Assembly (NCBI RefSeq): GCF_003049685.1
Contig: NZ_PYSY02000001.1
Coordinates: 1,302,001-1,366,000 of the forward strand
Direction: 5' to 3'
DNA length: 64,000 bases
Origin: Brucella pituitosa
GTDB lineage: Bacteria; Pseudomonadota; Alphaproteobacteria; Rhizobiales; Rhizobiaceae
The stretch's first letter is position 1. Each line of letters opens with the position of its first letter. Below are positions 26,042-36,213 of the stretch, piece after piece. Both the position numbers and the translations under genes were made by a program. Below the pieces are notes generated by a model. That model was not told the origin of the DNA. It did not search any database and saw only the letters and a program-made list of their open reading frames with translations.

Positions 26042-27172
26042 TTACTTGTCAGCCGCAGGGAGCGGATTGACTGTGTTGTCGATCGTAACAGCAGCTCCTG
26101 GCGAAAGCCGGTTCTGACCTGCACTGATCACGATATCGCCCGCCTTCAGACCATCGGTAATTTCTACAACGCCGCCATAACGACGACCGAGTTTGACGAA
26201 GACCTGCTGAGCGACAAGCTTTTCAGCTTGCCCTTCGGGAGCCTTCTCGCCTTCCTTCGGCTGTTGCGGACGAACAGCATAGGCATAATCGCCATAAAGG
26301 CTGGTCACGATTGCAGTCTGAGGCAGCGCAAGAACATTGTCTTCCTGCGGAAGCTCAATGCGGACCTGAACGAACTGGCCAGGTACCAGGCGCGGCTCAT
26401 CGTTCTGAACCTCTGCACGGACCGAAACCAGGCGGCTTGATGGGTCGATCTTCGGATCAATACCAACAATCGTTCCATTGTAATTGAGTTTATCTGCGCT
26501 TGGACCGACCTTCACAACCTGGCCGAGTTTGAGCGACGTCAGGGATTGCTCCGGTACGGTGAAATCAATCCGCATCTTGTCAATTTCCTGCAAGGTGCCG
26601 ATTACGGTACCGGGCGTCAGATACTGGCCAAGATCGACTTTCGAAATACCGATAATGCCATCAAAGGGAGCAGTAACGGTCTTCTGGTCAAGTACGGCCT
26701 GCATTCTCGCAACAGTCGCCTGTTTGGCACTTGCCGCAGCAGCGGTTGTATCGACATCAGAAACTGCACCAACACCGCGCGCGCGCAGTGTTTCAGCACG
26801 CTTCAGGTTCTGATCTGCCAGAACTGCTTCGGCCTTGGCGGCCACCAGATCGGCAGTCTCAATGCTGTTTTCCAGTTCAAGCAGAATGTCGCCCTGCTTC
26901 ACTTCCTGATTGGCCTTGAAGTTGATTTTATCAACGATGCCATTGACCTGAACGGTGAGATCAACACCATTGGTCGCGTTCGCAGAACCGATAGCTTCAA
27001 TACCGGGCGTCCATACGCCCGGCTCCAATGTAACAGTTGAAACCGTCTTGGCAGGCTGCTGCATATTGGCGAAGAAATCTTTAATCGCCTGCGTTCTGAA
27101 CAGGTTAAATCCAACAAGCCCCCCCACGACGATCACGAGGAAAATTATTGCCAGAATAAGGCGTTTGATCAT
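26042..27172 (-). CDS. RND efflux membrane-fusion protein
   Basis: The 376-residue periplasmic adaptor has one N-terminal anchor (LILAIIFLVIVVGGLVGF at 4-22) and no lipobox. The biotinyl-lipoyl half motifs are VQVNGIVDKINFKANQEVKQGDILLELE and KTVTAPFDGIIGISKVDLGQYL, flanking an alpha-hairpin. The ATG at 27172 follows GGAG; the frame extending to 27403 runs through the operator and the TetR gene and is rejected. It is the first gene of the pump operon. Confidence 0.93.
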   Translation of the reverse strand: MIKRLILAIIFLVIVVGGLVGFNLFRTQAIKDFFANMQQPAKTVSTVTLEPGVWTPGIEAIGSANATNGVDLTVQVNGIVDKINFKANQEVKQGDILLELENSIETADLVAAKAEAVLADQNLKRAETLRARGVGAVSDVDTTAAAASAKQATVARMQAVLDQKTVTAPFDGIIGISKVDLGQYLTPGTVIGTLQEIDKMRIDFTVPEQSLTSLKLGQVVKVGPSADKLNYNGTIVGIDPKIDPSSRLVSVRAEVQNDEPRLVPGQFVQVRIELPQEDNVLALPQTAIVTSLYGDYAYAVRPQQPKEGEKAPEGQAEKLVAQQVFVKLGRRYGGVVEITDGLKAGDIVISAGQNRLSPGAAVTIDNTVNPLPAADK

Positions 27173-27268
27173 TGCGGATGCACTCCAGGGCGTCGTTGGC
27201 GTGCTTCCTTTATGTTCCTCACAATTTGGTCGCACGTATTTTACTTGAATATCAGATGAAAATAACTG

Positions 27269-27284
27269 TACCGTCTGGACGGTA
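27269..27284. promoter_or_regulatory. TetR-type operator in the pump/regulator intergenic region
   Basis: TACCGTC-TG-GACGGTA is a perfect 7-bp inverted repeat 97 bp before the adaptor gene and 36 bp before the TetR start. Both divergent promoters would be covered. Confidence 0.65.
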
Positions 27285-27319
27285 TTGTCAACTATGGAAC
27301 TGTCAGGAGACCCAAGGAA

Positions 27320-27865
27320 TTGCACACAAAGAATAAGGTCTCTTCGCGAGAGCGCATATTGCGCGCAGCCGTTGAACTCGCTCAAGAAGTTGGACCCGCA
27401 CATATATCGCTTGATGCAGTGGCGGCCCGCGCAGGCCTCTCAAAAGGAGGATTGCTTTATTCGTTTCCAACGAAAGCAAAGCTGCTTGAAGGTGTTGTCG
27501 AAGAGTATATGAAAGAGCATGACCGGGCGATGAATGTTCAGGAGAACCTTCAAAGCGGTGATAAAAACCGTGTTGCGCGTGCTTTTTTTGATGTTTATCG
27601 CGTTCAGGCAGACGATGAACCGCCAGCCAGCGGAATTCTGGCTGCACTGGTCGAAAACCCTGATTTTATGATCCCGGTCAGGCATTATCACAGAGCCTTG
27701 CTGGACAGGATGCTGAAAGATGCGACCGACGATAATCTTGTTTTGATTACCTATCTGGCGCTTACAGGTCTGGAATGTGGACGTTTGCTCGATTGTGATA
27801 TCGTCAGTGATGAAGAGCGTCACTCGGTTATCTGTCGGCTCGAGAAGCTATTGGAAGCTGGTTAA
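27320..27865 (+). CDS. TetR-family repressor of the RND pump
   Basis: The 181-residue protein has a TetR HTH at about 8-55 (RERILRAAVELAQEVGPAHISLDAVAARAGLSKGGLLYSFPTKAKLLEG) and a C-terminal ligand domain. The start is a TTG, preceded by AGGAG at 10 bases; no ATG is available before the HTH. Its position and the operator at 27269 indicate control of the divergent efflux operon and of itself. Confidence 0.88.
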   Translation: MHTKNKVSSRERILRAAVELAQEVGPAHISLDAVAARAGLSKGGLLYSFPTKAKLLEGVVEEYMKEHDRAMNVQENLQSGDKNRVARAFFDVYRVQADDEPPASGILAALVENPDFMIPVRHYHRALLDRMLKDATDDNLVLITYLALTGLECGRLLDCDIVSDEERHSVICRLEKLLEAG

Positions 27866-27891
27866 CCCCATCTGCGACCGATAATTGATAC

Positions 27892-27921
27892 AAAAAACGC
27901 GCCATAAATGGCGCGTTTTGT
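27892..27921. terminator. bidirectional terminator between the TetR gene and tgt
   Basis: Stem AAAACGCGCCA / TGGCGCGTTTT with loop TAAA. It lies between convergent genes. Confidence 0.85.
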
Positions 27922-27938
27922 TTGTAACGAAGATGAAG

Positions 27939-29072
27939 TTACAGGGCTGGAATGTCGCCCCTCTCCCATCCGGCTGTCGTTTCAGCGGCAAAATCTTCAA
28001 AGCGCCCTTCGGCGATTGCCGCGCGAATGCCCTGCATCAGATATTGGTAATAGGCCAGATTGTTCCATGTCAGCAGCATTCCGCCCAGTGCTTCACCCGA
28101 TTTGACCAGATGATGCAGATAGGCGCGGCTGTAATCACGCGTCGCCGGGCAGTTTGATTCTGGATCAAGCGGACGATGATCATCGGCATGACGCGCATTG
28201 CGCAGGTTCACTTTACCAAAGCGTGTAAATGCCAGACCATGACGACCGGCACGCGTAGGCATCACGCAATCGAACATATCGATGCCGCGGGCAACCGATT
28301 TCAGGATGTCATCAGGTGTACCAACGCCCATCAGATAGCGTGGCTTTTCTGTAGGCAGGATTGGGCAAACCACTTCGAGCATCTCGAGCATGACATTTTG
28401 CGGCTCACCAACGGCCAGACCACCAACGGAATAGCCTTTGAGGTCCATGGCTTTGAGCGCTTCAGCCGAGCGCTCACGCAGGCGCGCATTGTCACCACCC
28501 TGCACGATGCCGAACATCGCCTTCCCAGCCTGTGTGCCGAACGCCACCTTGCAGCGTTCTGCCCAGCGCAACGACAATTCCATTGCGCGTTCGGTGTTCT
28601 TTTCAGGCGATGGCAGCGCCACGCACTCATCGAGCTGCATCTGAATATCGCTATCGAGCAGCCCCTGAATTTCGATGGAGCGCTCAGGCGTCATTTCATA
28701 AGGCTTGCCGTCGATATGTGAACGGAACGTCACGCCGTTTTCATTAAGCTTGCGCAACTGCGCGAGCGACATGACCTGAAAGCCACCGGAATCCGTCAGA
28801 ATCGGGCCTTTCCAGCCACCAAACTCGTGCAGACCGCCGAGACGCGCCACACGTTCAGCACCTGGACGTAGCATCAGATGGTAGGTGTTGCCGAGGATAA
28901 TATCGGCGCCCAAATCCTTCACCTGATCCATATACATGGCCTTGACGGTTCCGGCTGTGCCAACCGGCATGAAGGCAGGCGTCCGCACCACGCCGCGCGG
29001 CATGGAGATTTCGCCCTGACGCGCTGCGCCATCACGCGCAAGCACTTTGAATTCAAAATTTTCGCTGGTCAT
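27939..29072 (-). CDS. tgt: tRNA-guanine transglycosylase with degenerate zinc site
   Basis: Tgt exchanges G34 of GUN-anticodon tRNAs for preQ1, towards queuosine. The 377-residue protein has the catalytic core: [15 protein letters not shown] with the general-base Asp, GIVQGG and [13 protein letters not shown] with the nucleophilic Asp. The C-terminal zinc motif is normally CxCxxC plus a His in a TxHN sequence. Here it reads SNCPAT before [11 protein letters not shown], and TWNN, so three of four ligands are absent. The rest is well conserved, so it is probably active without zinc. queA lies 17 bp upstream in the same operon. Confidence 0.94.
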   Translation of the reverse strand: MTSENFEFKVLARDGAARQGEISMPRGVVRTPAFMPVGTAGTVKAMYMDQVKDLGADIILGNTYHLMLRPGAERVARLGGLHEFGGWKGPILTDSGGFQVMSLAQLRKLNENGVTFRSHIDGKPYEMTPERSIEIQGLLDSDIQMQLDECVALPSPEKNTERAMELSLRWAERCKVAFGTQAGKAMFGIVQGGDNARLRERSAEALKAMDLKGYSVGGLAVGEPQNVMLEMLEVVCPILPTEKPRYLMGVGTPDDILKSVARGIDMFDCVMPTRAGRHGLAFTRFGKVNLRNARHADDHRPLDPESNCPATRDYSRAYLHHLVKSGEALGGMLLTWNNLAYYQYLMQGIRAAIAEGRFEDFAAETTAGWERGDIPAL

Positions 29073-29089
29073 GCCGTGTCTCTAATATC

Positions 29090-30160
29090 TCAAGCTCGTT
29101 CAAGCAAGCTTGCATCGCCGTAGGAATAGAAGCGGTAGCCCGTCTCAATTGCGCGCTTATATGCTTCCTGCATTGTGTCGAAACCGCTGAAGGCCGAAAC
29201 CAGCATGAAAAGTGTCGAGCGCGGCAGATGGAAATTGGTCATCAGCAGATCGACTGCACGGAATTTGTAGCCCGGCGTGATGAAAATATCGGTAGGGCCT
29301 GCCCACGGGCGAATGATGCTATCTTCACCGGCAGCACTCTCGATCAGGCGCAGTGATGTCGTACCAACACAGATCACTCGACCGCCACGCGCATGAACAG
29401 CATTGAGCGCATCCGCCGTCTCTTGCGAAACATAGCCGATCTCGGAATGCATCTTATGGTCCACCGTGTCGTCGGCTTTTACCGGCAGAAACGTGCCCGC
29501 CCCCACATGCAGCGTCACGAAATGTTCTTCGATGCCACGATCGCGGATTTTTTTGAGCAGATCAGGTGTAAAATGCAACCCGGCGGTTGGTGCAGCAACA
29601 GCACCTTCTTCCCGCGCATAAACAGTTTGATAGTCGCTGCGGTCGCGCTCATCTTCAGCGCGCTTGGATGCAATATAAGGCGGCAAAGGAATATGGCCGA
29701 CGGCGGCAATCGCTTCGTCAAGCATAGCGCCGGAAAGGTCGAAAACCAGCAGCACCTCGCCCGCATCGCCTTTCTCGGCAACGGTTGCATCGAGCGCCCC
29801 CATGAAGCAGCTTGAACCTGAATGGCCAAAACGGATGCGGTCGCCTTCCTTCACGCGCTTGGCAGGACGCAGGAATGCTTTCCAGCGATCAGGGCCGGTG
29901 CGCATGTGAAGCGTAGCACTCACCTGCGAAATATTGCCTTCGCGCTCGCGCATACCTTCCAGCTGCGCTGGAATGACTTTTGTATCATTGAAAACGAGCG
30001 CATCACCCGGCTGCAACAGATCAGGCAGCTCGAATACCTGTCGATCTTCGAATGGCTGACCGGGACGCACACGCAAAAGCTTGGCGTGGTCGCGCGGCTC
30101 GGCTGGACGCAGAGCAATGCTCTCTTCCGGCAAATCGAAATCGAAAAGATCAACACGCAT
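29090..30160 (-). CDS. queA: S-adenosylmethionine:tRNA ribosyltransferase-isomerase
   Basis: QueA adds the ribosyl part of SAM to preQ1-tRNA, giving epoxyqueuosine, the step after Tgt. The 356-residue protein has [19 protein letters not shown] at the start, then [23 protein letters not shown] and [18 protein letters not shown], all QueA signatures. The ATG at 30160 is chosen because GAGG lies seven bases before it. Confidence 0.95.
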   Translation of the reverse strand: MRVDLFDFDLPEESIALRPAEPRDHAKLLRVRPGQPFEDRQVFELPDLLQPGDALVFNDTKVIPAQLEGMREREGNISQVSATLHMRTGPDRWKAFLRPAKRVKEGDRIRFGHSGSSCFMGALDATVAEKGDAGEVLLVFDLSGAMLDEAIAAVGHIPLPPYIASKRAEDERDRSDYQTVYAREEGAVAAPTAGLHFTPDLLKKIRDRGIEEHFVTLHVGAGTFLPVKADDTVDHKMHSEIGYVSQETADALNAVHARGGRVICVGTTSLRLIESAAGEDSIIRPWAGPTDIFITPGYKFRAVDLLMTNFHLPRSTLFMLVSAFSGFDTMQEAYKRAIETGYRFYSYGDASLLERA

Positions 30161-30220
30161 CATAAACCTCATCAGAGCACTTCCGTCGGAATGTCACGAC
30201 CGGAAATGCATCAAAGCAAG

Positions 30221-30247
30221 AGCGGCCCCGGCAAAACCGGAGCCGCT
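30221..30247 (-). terminator. terminator between ppiB-like gene and queA
   Basis: An 11-bp stem AGCGGCCCCGG / CCGGAGCCGCT with one mismatch and loop CAAAA; the minus strand continues TTGCTTTG. It would partly insulate queA-tgt from the cyclophilin genes. Confidence 0.55.
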
Positions 30248-30270
30248 GTATTTCTATAGTAACGACAGAA

Positions 30271-30777
30271 TTAGATGTCGGCAGCGATACGTGCAGTTAC
30301 AATCGTGTCCGGATCAGTAACAGGTTCGCCGCGCTTGATCTTGTCGACATTGTCCATGCCTTCAATGACCTGACCCCAGACGGTGTACTGACGGTCAAGC
30401 CATGGAGCATCGGTGAAGCAAATGAAGAACTGCGAGTTAGCCGAATTCGGGTTTTGCGAACGAGCCATCGACGCAGTACCGCGCTTATGCTGGGTGTTCG
30501 AGAATTCAGCCTTCAGATCAGGCTTGTCCGAACCGCCCATGCCAGCGCGCGAGCCATTGAAATGTGCGCCGCCGGTCTTGCCGAACTTAACGTCGCCGGT
30601 CTGAGCCATGAAACCGTCGATAACGCGATGGAACACAACGCCGTCATAAGCGCCTTCGCGTGCCAGTTCCTTGATGCGCTCGACATGGCCAGGAGCTAGA
30701 TCAGGGTAAAGTTCGAGAACAACATTGCCCTTGGTGGTTTCAAGAACGAGTGTGTTTTCCGGGTCTTTGTAAGCCAT
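30271..30777 (-). CDS. ppiB: cytoplasmic cyclophilin-type peptidyl-prolyl isomerase
   Basis: The 168-residue protein is a single cyclophilin domain. FHRVIDGFMAQTGD holds the catalytic Arg and the peptide-binding Phe and Gln, and ASMARSQNPNSANSQFFI is the second active-site strand. No signal peptide is present, so it acts in the cytoplasm. The ATG at 30777 follows GGAGAGG. The periplasmic paralogue lies just upstream, with two repeats in between. Confidence 0.93.
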   Translation of the reverse strand: MAYKDPENTLVLETTKGNVVLELYPDLAPGHVERIKELAREGAYDGVVFHRVIDGFMAQTGDVKFGKTGGAHFNGSRAGMGGSDKPDLKAEFSNTQHKRGTASMARSQNPNSANSQFFICFTDAPWLDRQYTVWGQVIEGMDNVDKIKRGEPVTDPDTIVTARIAADI

Positions 30778-30791
30778 CGGGCCTCTCCTAT

Positions 30792-30850
30792 TGAGCGTAT
30801 CCCCAAAAGTTTGCCCAAATGCTTGAATCATTTTTTGGGACAGGGATACG
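30792..30850 (+). repeat. 59-bp palindromic repeat
   Basis: Arms GTATCCC and GGGATAC enclose CAAAAGTTTGCCCAAATGC and a second small palindrome around AAAAA. It lies directly beside the 104-bp element that follows. Confidence 0.5.
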
Positions 30851-30859
30851 TGTTGAATT

Positions 30860-30963
30860 TAGAGCGCATCCCGAAAAGTATGAAACGGCTTTCGGATAAG
30901 ATGCGCGTTAAAACAGATATTTAGAGCGCCGATCACTTTCAATCAGATCGAAAAGCGCTCTAA
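30860..30963 (+). repeat. 104-bp palindromic repeat, type B
   Basis: It starts TTAGAGCGCATCCCGAAAAG, contains GAAACGG, CGGATAAGATGCGC and TTTAGAGCGCCGATC, and ends GATCGAAAAGCGCTCTAA. Two palindromic halves meet at TTTAGAGCGC. The copy at 9366 has the same block order. Confidence 0.75.
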
Positions 30964-30966
30964 AAC

Positions 30967-31533
30967 TTATTTCTTGTCGATCGTGGCCTTGATGATCTTG
31001 TCAGGGTTTTCTACCGAACCATTGTCGGATTCACTACCCTTTTTGATCTTATCAACCACGTCCATGCCACTGACAACTTTGCCAACAACAGTGTACTGGC
31101 CGTTCAGGAATGAACCTTCGTTGAACATGATGAAGAACTGCGAGTTGGCGGAATTCGGGTCCTGGCTGCGCGCCATACCAACCGTGCCACGCACAAATGG
31201 TTCCTTTGAGAATTCAGCCGGAATGTTCGGCAGTTCAGAACCACCGGTGCCAACGCGCGATGCATTGAAGCCCTTGTCGATGTTACCGAACTTCACATCA
31301 CCGGTCTGAGCCATGAAACCAGGAATAACACGGTGGAATGCAACGCCATCGTAAGCGCCTTCCTTCACCAGCTTTTCAATCTGTGCGACATGCTTTGGCG
31401 CAAGATTTGGGCTCAGCTCAATAGCGACATTGCCATCTTTGAGCTGCAGATTGAGGGTGTCAGCAGCAAAGGCCGCACCTTGAGAAAGCGCAACAATAGC
31501 AGTTGCGGCGAAAGCCGAACGGATGAATGACAT
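30967..31533 (-). CDS. periplasmic cyclophilin-type peptidyl-prolyl isomerase
   Basis: The 188-residue protein has a signal peptide (SAFAATAIVALSQGAAFA, cut after residue 23) and a cyclophilin domain with FHRVIPGFMAQTGD and VGMARSQDPNSANSQFFIMF. It acts on secreted proteins. coaD lies 19 bp upstream on the same strand, so the two are co-transcribed. Confidence 0.92.
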   Translation of the reverse strand: MSFIRSAFAATAIVALSQGAAFAADTLNLQLKDGNVAIELSPNLAPKHVAQIEKLVKEGAYDGVAFHRVIPGFMAQTGDVKFGNIDKGFNASRVGTGGSELPNIPAEFSKEPFVRGTVGMARSQDPNSANSQFFIMFNEGSFLNGQYTVVGKVVSGMDVVDKIKKGSESDNGSVENPDKIIKATIDKK

Positions 31534-31552
31534 AATCGAGAAACTCCCTGAA

Positions 31553-32047
31553 TCAGGATTTGAATTTTGCTTCCAGTGCTGTGGCTACCGCGACTGGAAC
31601 GAAGGGCTTGATGTCGCCTCCCATAGAGGCAATCTGACGAACCAATGTGGCAGTAATCGTGCGCACGGCTGGATCGGCAGGCAGAAAAACAGTCTGGAGT
31701 TCCGGTGCCATTGTGCCATTCATGCCAGCCATCTGCATCTCATAATCGAGATCGGTGCCGTCACGTAATCCACGAACCATGAGCTGCGCGCCATGTTTAC
31801 GTGCGGCATCGATCACCAGATTGTCGAAGGAGATCACAGATAGTCGATTGGCATCCTTACCCAGAATAGGTTTGGCGCTCGCACCGATAAGCTCGACGCG
31901 TTCCTCAAAACTAAACAGTGGTTTTTTGCCCGGATGCACACCAATGGCGACAATAACCCTGTCCGCAAGGCGCAGCGCACCTTTCAGCACATCCATATGG
32001 CCATTGGTCACCGGGTCGAAGGAGCCAGCATAAATCGCGATCGTCAT
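31553..32047 (-). CDS. coaD: phosphopantetheine adenylyltransferase
   Basis: CoaD makes dephospho-CoA from ATP and 4'-phosphopantetheine. The 164-residue protein has the nucleotidyltransferase motif [13 protein letters not shown], with the TxGH-type His in NGH, and the second motif around [14 protein letters not shown]. The size is normal. Confidence 0.95.
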   Translation of the reverse strand: MTIAIYAGSFDPVTNGHMDVLKGALRLADRVIVAIGVHPGKKPLFSFEERVELIGASAKPILGKDANRLSVISFDNLVIDAARKHGAQLMVRGLRDGTDLDYEMQMAGMNGTMAPELQTVFLPADPAVRTITATLVRQIASMGGDIKPFVPVAVATALEAKFKS

Positions 32048-32242
32048 TTCTTCCAGCTAGCCTTTTCTCGTCAGATTTTCAACAACAACCACAATTGGAA
32101 AGAAATCAGAAACCAAGAAAACAGATGAATGCGATATGAACAACGATTTCACGACAAGTTCACAACCGATTTACCAGGATAGGCGCAAGTTTGGTGCAAC
32201 CTTTTCGCTTCTCAAGCGTATCTATAACGAAAGGATACCGCG

Positions 32243-32392
32243 ATGATGATATTTCTTCTGGCATTATCCATGATGGTAGCGATGGCTGCATCGGCGATTG
32301 TATTGCTTCTGGAAGAGAACGAAGCGAAGCGCCAACGCGTACGTCCCGCCGCTTTTAATCTGAGCACCATGCGTAAGCTCAGATCGCATTAA
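32243..32392 (+). CDS. small single-helix membrane protein (49 aa)
   Basis: This frame has an ATG at 32243, AAGGA eight bases before it and a stop TAA at 32390-32392. The product begins with a membrane helix (residues 2-23, IFLLALSMMVAMAASAIVLL) and ends with a basic tail rich in Arg and Lys. I do not recognise it. It stands alone between coaD and gyrA in a 475-bp gap, with a terminator after it. An EcfG-like GCAAC-N16-CGTA lies upstream but matches poorly. Confidence 0.55.
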   Translation: MMIFLLALSMMVAMAASAIVLLLEENEAKRQRVRPAAFNLSTMRKLRSH

Positions 32393-32444
32393 GTTCTGTT
32401 TTGAGTTTGCTGAGATCGCCAGTTCCCTCCAGTCCTGGCATCTG

Positions 32445-32477
32445 AAAAAAGGCCGATGTTGAACCATCGGCCTTTTT
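32445..32477. terminator. bidirectional terminator between the 49-aa gene and gyrA
   Basis: Stem GGCCGATG / CATCGGCC with a 6-base loop, A-tract before and TTTTT after. Confidence 0.85.
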
Positions 32478-32522
32478 AATTAATTCAAGGATCACCCGAT
32501 ACTGTAAGCACCGGGCTCTCGC

Positions 32523-35333
32523 TTATTCCTCACTTGGGGCTACAGGCGCTTCACCTTCAGAGGCAGAATCACCAGCCTCCGCAGCACCATTTTCTTCGTC
32601 GCTTTCTGTTTCTGAAATGCGCTCGACCGAGACGACCTTCTCGCCGTCAGCCGTGTTGAAGATTGTGACACCCTTGGTCGAGCGTCCAGCAATACGTATG
32701 CCGCCAACCGGCACGCGGATCAGCTGACCACCATCGGAAACCAGCAGGATCTGGTCACTTGCTTCAACCGGGAACAGAGCAACCAGCTTGCCGATTTCGT
32801 CGGTTTTCGAGGTATCAGTTGCACGAATACCCTTACCGCCACGGCCGGAAACGCGGAACTCATAAGACGAGGAACGCTTGCCGTAACCATATTCACTGAC
32901 CGTGAGAACGGTTTCTTCGCGTGCCTTCAGTTCCTGATAAAGCTCTTCGGAAAGATCGGCTTCCACGGCAACTTCTTCACCGACAACAACGATATCATCC
33001 GCGTCGTCAGCACCCTGCGCACGGCGTTCGGCAATCGAACGCTTGAGATAGGCAGAACGGGTCGATGCATCCGCATCCACATGATGCAGGATCGCCATCG
33101 AAATGACCTTGTCGCCATCCGCCAGATTGATACCGCGAACACCGATCGAATTACGGCCTGCAAAGACGCGAACATCGGTAACAGGGAAGCGAATACACTG
33201 GCCACCGGCACAGGTCAGAAGGACGTCATCGAATTCGGTACATGTATCGACCGAAAGGATTTCATCGCCTTCTTCTTCCAGCTTCATCGCGATCTTACCA
33301 TTACGGTTGACCTGAACGAAGTCGGAAAGCTTGTTACGGCGAACCGTACCGCGCGTGGTCGAGAACATGACGTCGAGGTTTGCCCAGGATTCTTCATCCT
33401 CCGGCAATGGCATGATCGTAGTGATGCGCTCGCCCTGCTGTAATGGCAGCATGTTGATGAGTGCCTTGCCGCGCGACTGCGGATTACCCACCGGCAGACG
33501 CCAGACTTTTTCCTTATAGACGATACCGCGCGAGGAGAAGAACAGCACCGGCGTATGTGTATTGGCGACGAACAGACGGGTTACGAAATCCTCGTCCTTC
33601 GTTGCCATGCCGGAGCGACCCTTGCCGCCGCGACGCTGCGCACGATAGGTCGCCAGCGGCACACGCTTGATGTAACCGGCATGGCTGACGGTGACGACCA
33701 TATCTTCGCGAGCGATGAGGTCTTCATCATCCATTTCAGCGCCGCCAAGACCAAACTCGGTGCGACGCGGCGTGGCGAACTCGTCACGTACGGCAATCAT
33801 CTCTTCTTTGACGATTGTCATGACGCGAATGCGCGAGCCAAGAATATCCAGATAGTCACGGATTTCTTCGCCGATCTTGTTCAACTCGTCCGCAACTTCG
33901 TCGCGGCCAAGTGCTGTCAGGCGCTGCAGGCGCAGATCAAGAATGGCACGTGCCTGCTCTTCCGAGAGGTTATACGTGTTGTCTGCATTGATCGCGTGAC
34001 GCGGGTCGTCAATAAGACGGATCAACGGCGCAACATCGGCTGCAGGCCAGCGACGTTCCATCAACTGCTCACGAGCGGTCGCCGGATCCGGCGCACGACG
34101 AATGAGAGCGATAATCTCGTCAATATTGGCGACTGCAATAGCCAGACCAACCAAGACATGTGCACGATCACGTGCCTTGTTGAGCAGGAATTTCGTGCGA
34201 CGCGTAACAACTTCCTCGCGGAAGGCGACGAAAGCACGCAGCATATCGAGAAGGTTGAGCTGTTCCGGCTTGCCACCATTCAGCGCCACCATGTTGCAGC
34301 CAAACGAGGTCTGCAACGGCGTGTAGCGGTAAAGCTGGTTCAGTACGACATCGGCAACAGCATCGCGCTTGAGCTCGACCACAACGCGGTAGCCTTCGCG
34401 GTCGGATTCATCGCGCAGATCGGAAATGCCTTCAATACGCTTGTCGCGTACCAGTTCGGCCATTTTCTCGATCATCGAAGCCTTGTTCACCTGATAAGGA
34501 ATCTCGGTGATGATAATAGCTTCACGATCGCCACGCATCGGTTCAATCGCTACGCGACCACGCATGATCACCGAGCCACGACCCGTAGTGTAGGCAGAAT
34601 TGATGCCAGCGCGTCCGAGGATGATACCGCCGGTCGGGAAATCCGGACCGGGGATGATCTCCATCATTTCTTCCAGCTCAATAGCCGGATTTTCGATGAG
34701 TGCTACGCAACCATCAATGACTTCGCCGAGATTATGCGGTGGAATGTTGGTCGCCATACCGACCGCAATACCACCCGAACCATTGACGAGCAGATTCGGA
34801 AAGCGCGCAGGCAGAACCATAGGTTCACGCTCGCGGCCATCATAGTTGTCCTGAAAATCAACCGTATCCTTGTCGATATCCGACAGAAGGGATTCCGTGA
34901 CCTTTTCCAGACGGCATTCGGTATAACGCATCGCCGCTGGCGGATCGCCATCGATGGAACCGAAATTGCCCTGCCCGTCCACAAGTGGATCACGCAGCGA
35001 GAAGTCCTGCGCCATACGCACGAGGGCGTCGTAAATAGATGCGTCGCCATGCGGATGGTACTTACCCATCACTTCACCGATCACACCTGCCGATTTACGG
35101 TAGGGACGATTGTAAGCGAGGTTCATCTCGTTCATGGCATGGAGAATACGCCGGTGCACAGGCTTGAGGCCGTCACGCACGTCAGGCAGAGCGCGACTCA
35201 CGATAACGCTCATTGCGTAATCGAGATAGGAGCGCTGCATCTCCTCAATAATGGAAATTGGTTCGATACCTGTAGGGCCGCTCGGGCCACCATTCATATC
35301 GTCGGAACCAGGTGGAGGCGTTTGATCTGACAC
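32523..35333 (-). CDS. gyrA: DNA gyrase subunit A
   Basis: GyrA is the DNA-cleaving subunit of gyrase. The 936-residue protein has the catalytic Tyr in [10 protein letters not shown], the quinolone region [19 protein letters not shown] and the GyrA box QRRGGKG at about residue 570, followed by the C-terminal beta-pinwheel and an acidic tail. The start is a GTG at 35333. At the position of E. coli Ser83 this protein has Ala, while Asp87 is kept. Length is slightly over the usual 870-900 because of inserts and the tail. Confidence 0.97.
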   Translation of the reverse strand: MSDQTPPPGSDDMNGGPSGPTGIEPISIIEEMQRSYLDYAMSVIVSRALPDVRDGLKPVHRRILHAMNEMNLAYNRPYRKSAGVIGEVMGKYHPHGDASIYDALVRMAQDFSLRDPLVDGQGNFGSIDGDPPAAMRYTECRLEKVTESLLSDIDKDTVDFQDNYDGREREPMVLPARFPNLLVNGSGGIAVGMATNIPPHNLGEVIDGCVALIENPAIELEEMMEIIPGPDFPTGGIILGRAGINSAYTTGRGSVIMRGRVAIEPMRGDREAIIITEIPYQVNKASMIEKMAELVRDKRIEGISDLRDESDREGYRVVVELKRDAVADVVLNQLYRYTPLQTSFGCNMVALNGGKPEQLNLLDMLRAFVAFREEVVTRRTKFLLNKARDRAHVLVGLAIAVANIDEIIALIRRAPDPATAREQLMERRWPAADVAPLIRLIDDPRHAINADNTYNLSEEQARAILDLRLQRLTALGRDEVADELNKIGEEIRDYLDILGSRIRVMTIVKEEMIAVRDEFATPRRTEFGLGGAEMDDEDLIAREDMVVTVSHAGYIKRVPLATYRAQRRGGKGRSGMATKDEDFVTRLFVANTHTPVLFFSSRGIVYKEKVWRLPVGNPQSRGKALINMLPLQQGERITTIMPLPEDEESWANLDVMFSTTRGTVRRNKLSDFVQVNRNGKIAMKLEEEGDEILSVDTCTEFDDVLLTCAGGQCIRFPVTDVRVFAGRNSIGVRGINLADGDKVISMAILHHVDADASTRSAYLKRSIAERRAQGADDADDIVVVGEEVAVEADLSEELYQELKAREETVLTVSEYGYGKRSSSYEFRVSGRGGKGIRATDTSKTDEIGKLVALFPVEASDQILLVSDGGQLIRVPVGGIRIAGRSTKGVTIFNTADGEKVVSVERISETESDEENGAAEAGDSASEGEAPVAPSEE

Positions 35334-35583
35334 TATTCAGATATCTTTCTCAACAGAATCGATAAAGTCACTTTATAAAGTAAAACGGTACAAAACGCCA
35401 ATTTCACGACCATTTCAACCAGCTTATTTCCTTTATTAAATCAACAGCTTAAAAGATATTCACATAAAGATCGCGCAATGATGTTGCCGCAAAGCGTGCT
35501 TTCCGTCGACCATGCACCTCTCATCGGCTACAATCCGTTTCACAATTGAAGCAAAGAATACCAACAAAAGGGGCGAGTTTAGC

Positions 35584-36213
35584 ATGGGGTTCTACGATAC
35601 GGTTTTCAGCGCCTTCGTCACCCTCCTCGTCACCATTGATCCGCCCGGTCTTGCGCCGCTATTCTTGGCCCTCACACCCGGCATGGACCGCAGCCATCGC
35701 AGTCAGGTTGCCCTGCGCGCGTCCATCATCGGTTTCATTGTCATGGCGCTGTTTGCTATTGCGGGCGCACAGATACTGGGCATGTTCGGCATCAGCATTG
35801 GTGCTTTCCGCGTTGCGGGTGGCTTGTTGCTGTTCTGGATCGCTTTCGAAATGATTTTCGAAAAACGAACCGAGCGTAAGGAAAAGAGCGCCGAGGTTGC
35901 CATCACCAAGGATCATATCCGTAATATCGCCGCCTTCCCGCTCGCCATTCCGCTGATCGCAGGTCCGGGTGCTATTTCGGCTATCGTGCTGACATCAGAT
36001 TCGTTTGACGGCATCGGTCCCCGTGCCGCCCTTCTCGGCGTCATAGCCGTCTGTTTGCTGATTACCTATTTCGTGTTGCTGCTCGCAGAACGCGTCGACC
36101 GGTTTCTTGGCGAAACCGGCCGTTCTATTCTGACCCGCCTTCTCGGCGTCATTCTGGCTGCACTTGCGGTTCAGTTCGTTGCAGATGGCGTCAAGACACT
36201 CATCAGCGGCTAA
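35584..36213 (+). CDS. MarC-family inner-membrane protein
   Basis: The 209-residue protein has six hydrophobic segments and the MarC pattern: TLLVTIDPPGLAPLFLALTPGM near the start and AFPLAIPLIAGPGAISAIVL in the middle. MarC proteins were once linked to multidrug resistance, but a role there is not confirmed; some are proposed amino acid exporters. The ATG at 35584 follows AAGGGG; the longer frame from 35512 is not used. Its stop overlaps that of phnE2 by 4 bp. Confidence 0.85.
   Translation: MGFYDTVFSAFVTLLVTIDPPGLAPLFLALTPGMDRSHRSQVALRASIIGFIVMALFAIAGAQILGMFGISIGAFRVAGGLLLFWIAFEMIFEKRTERKEKSAEVAITKDHIRNIAAFPLAIPLIAGPGAISAIVLTSDSFDGIGPRAALLGVIAVCLLITYFVLLLAERVDRFLGETGRSILTRLLGVILAALAVQFVADGVKTLISG

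Noticed and set aside
27173..27403. N-terminal extension of the efflux adaptor
   Set aside because: It crosses the TetR operator and the start of the regulator gene and has no adaptor features.
33555..35330. 591-codon plus-strand frame
   Set aside because: It is a shadow of gyrA and has no domain of its own.
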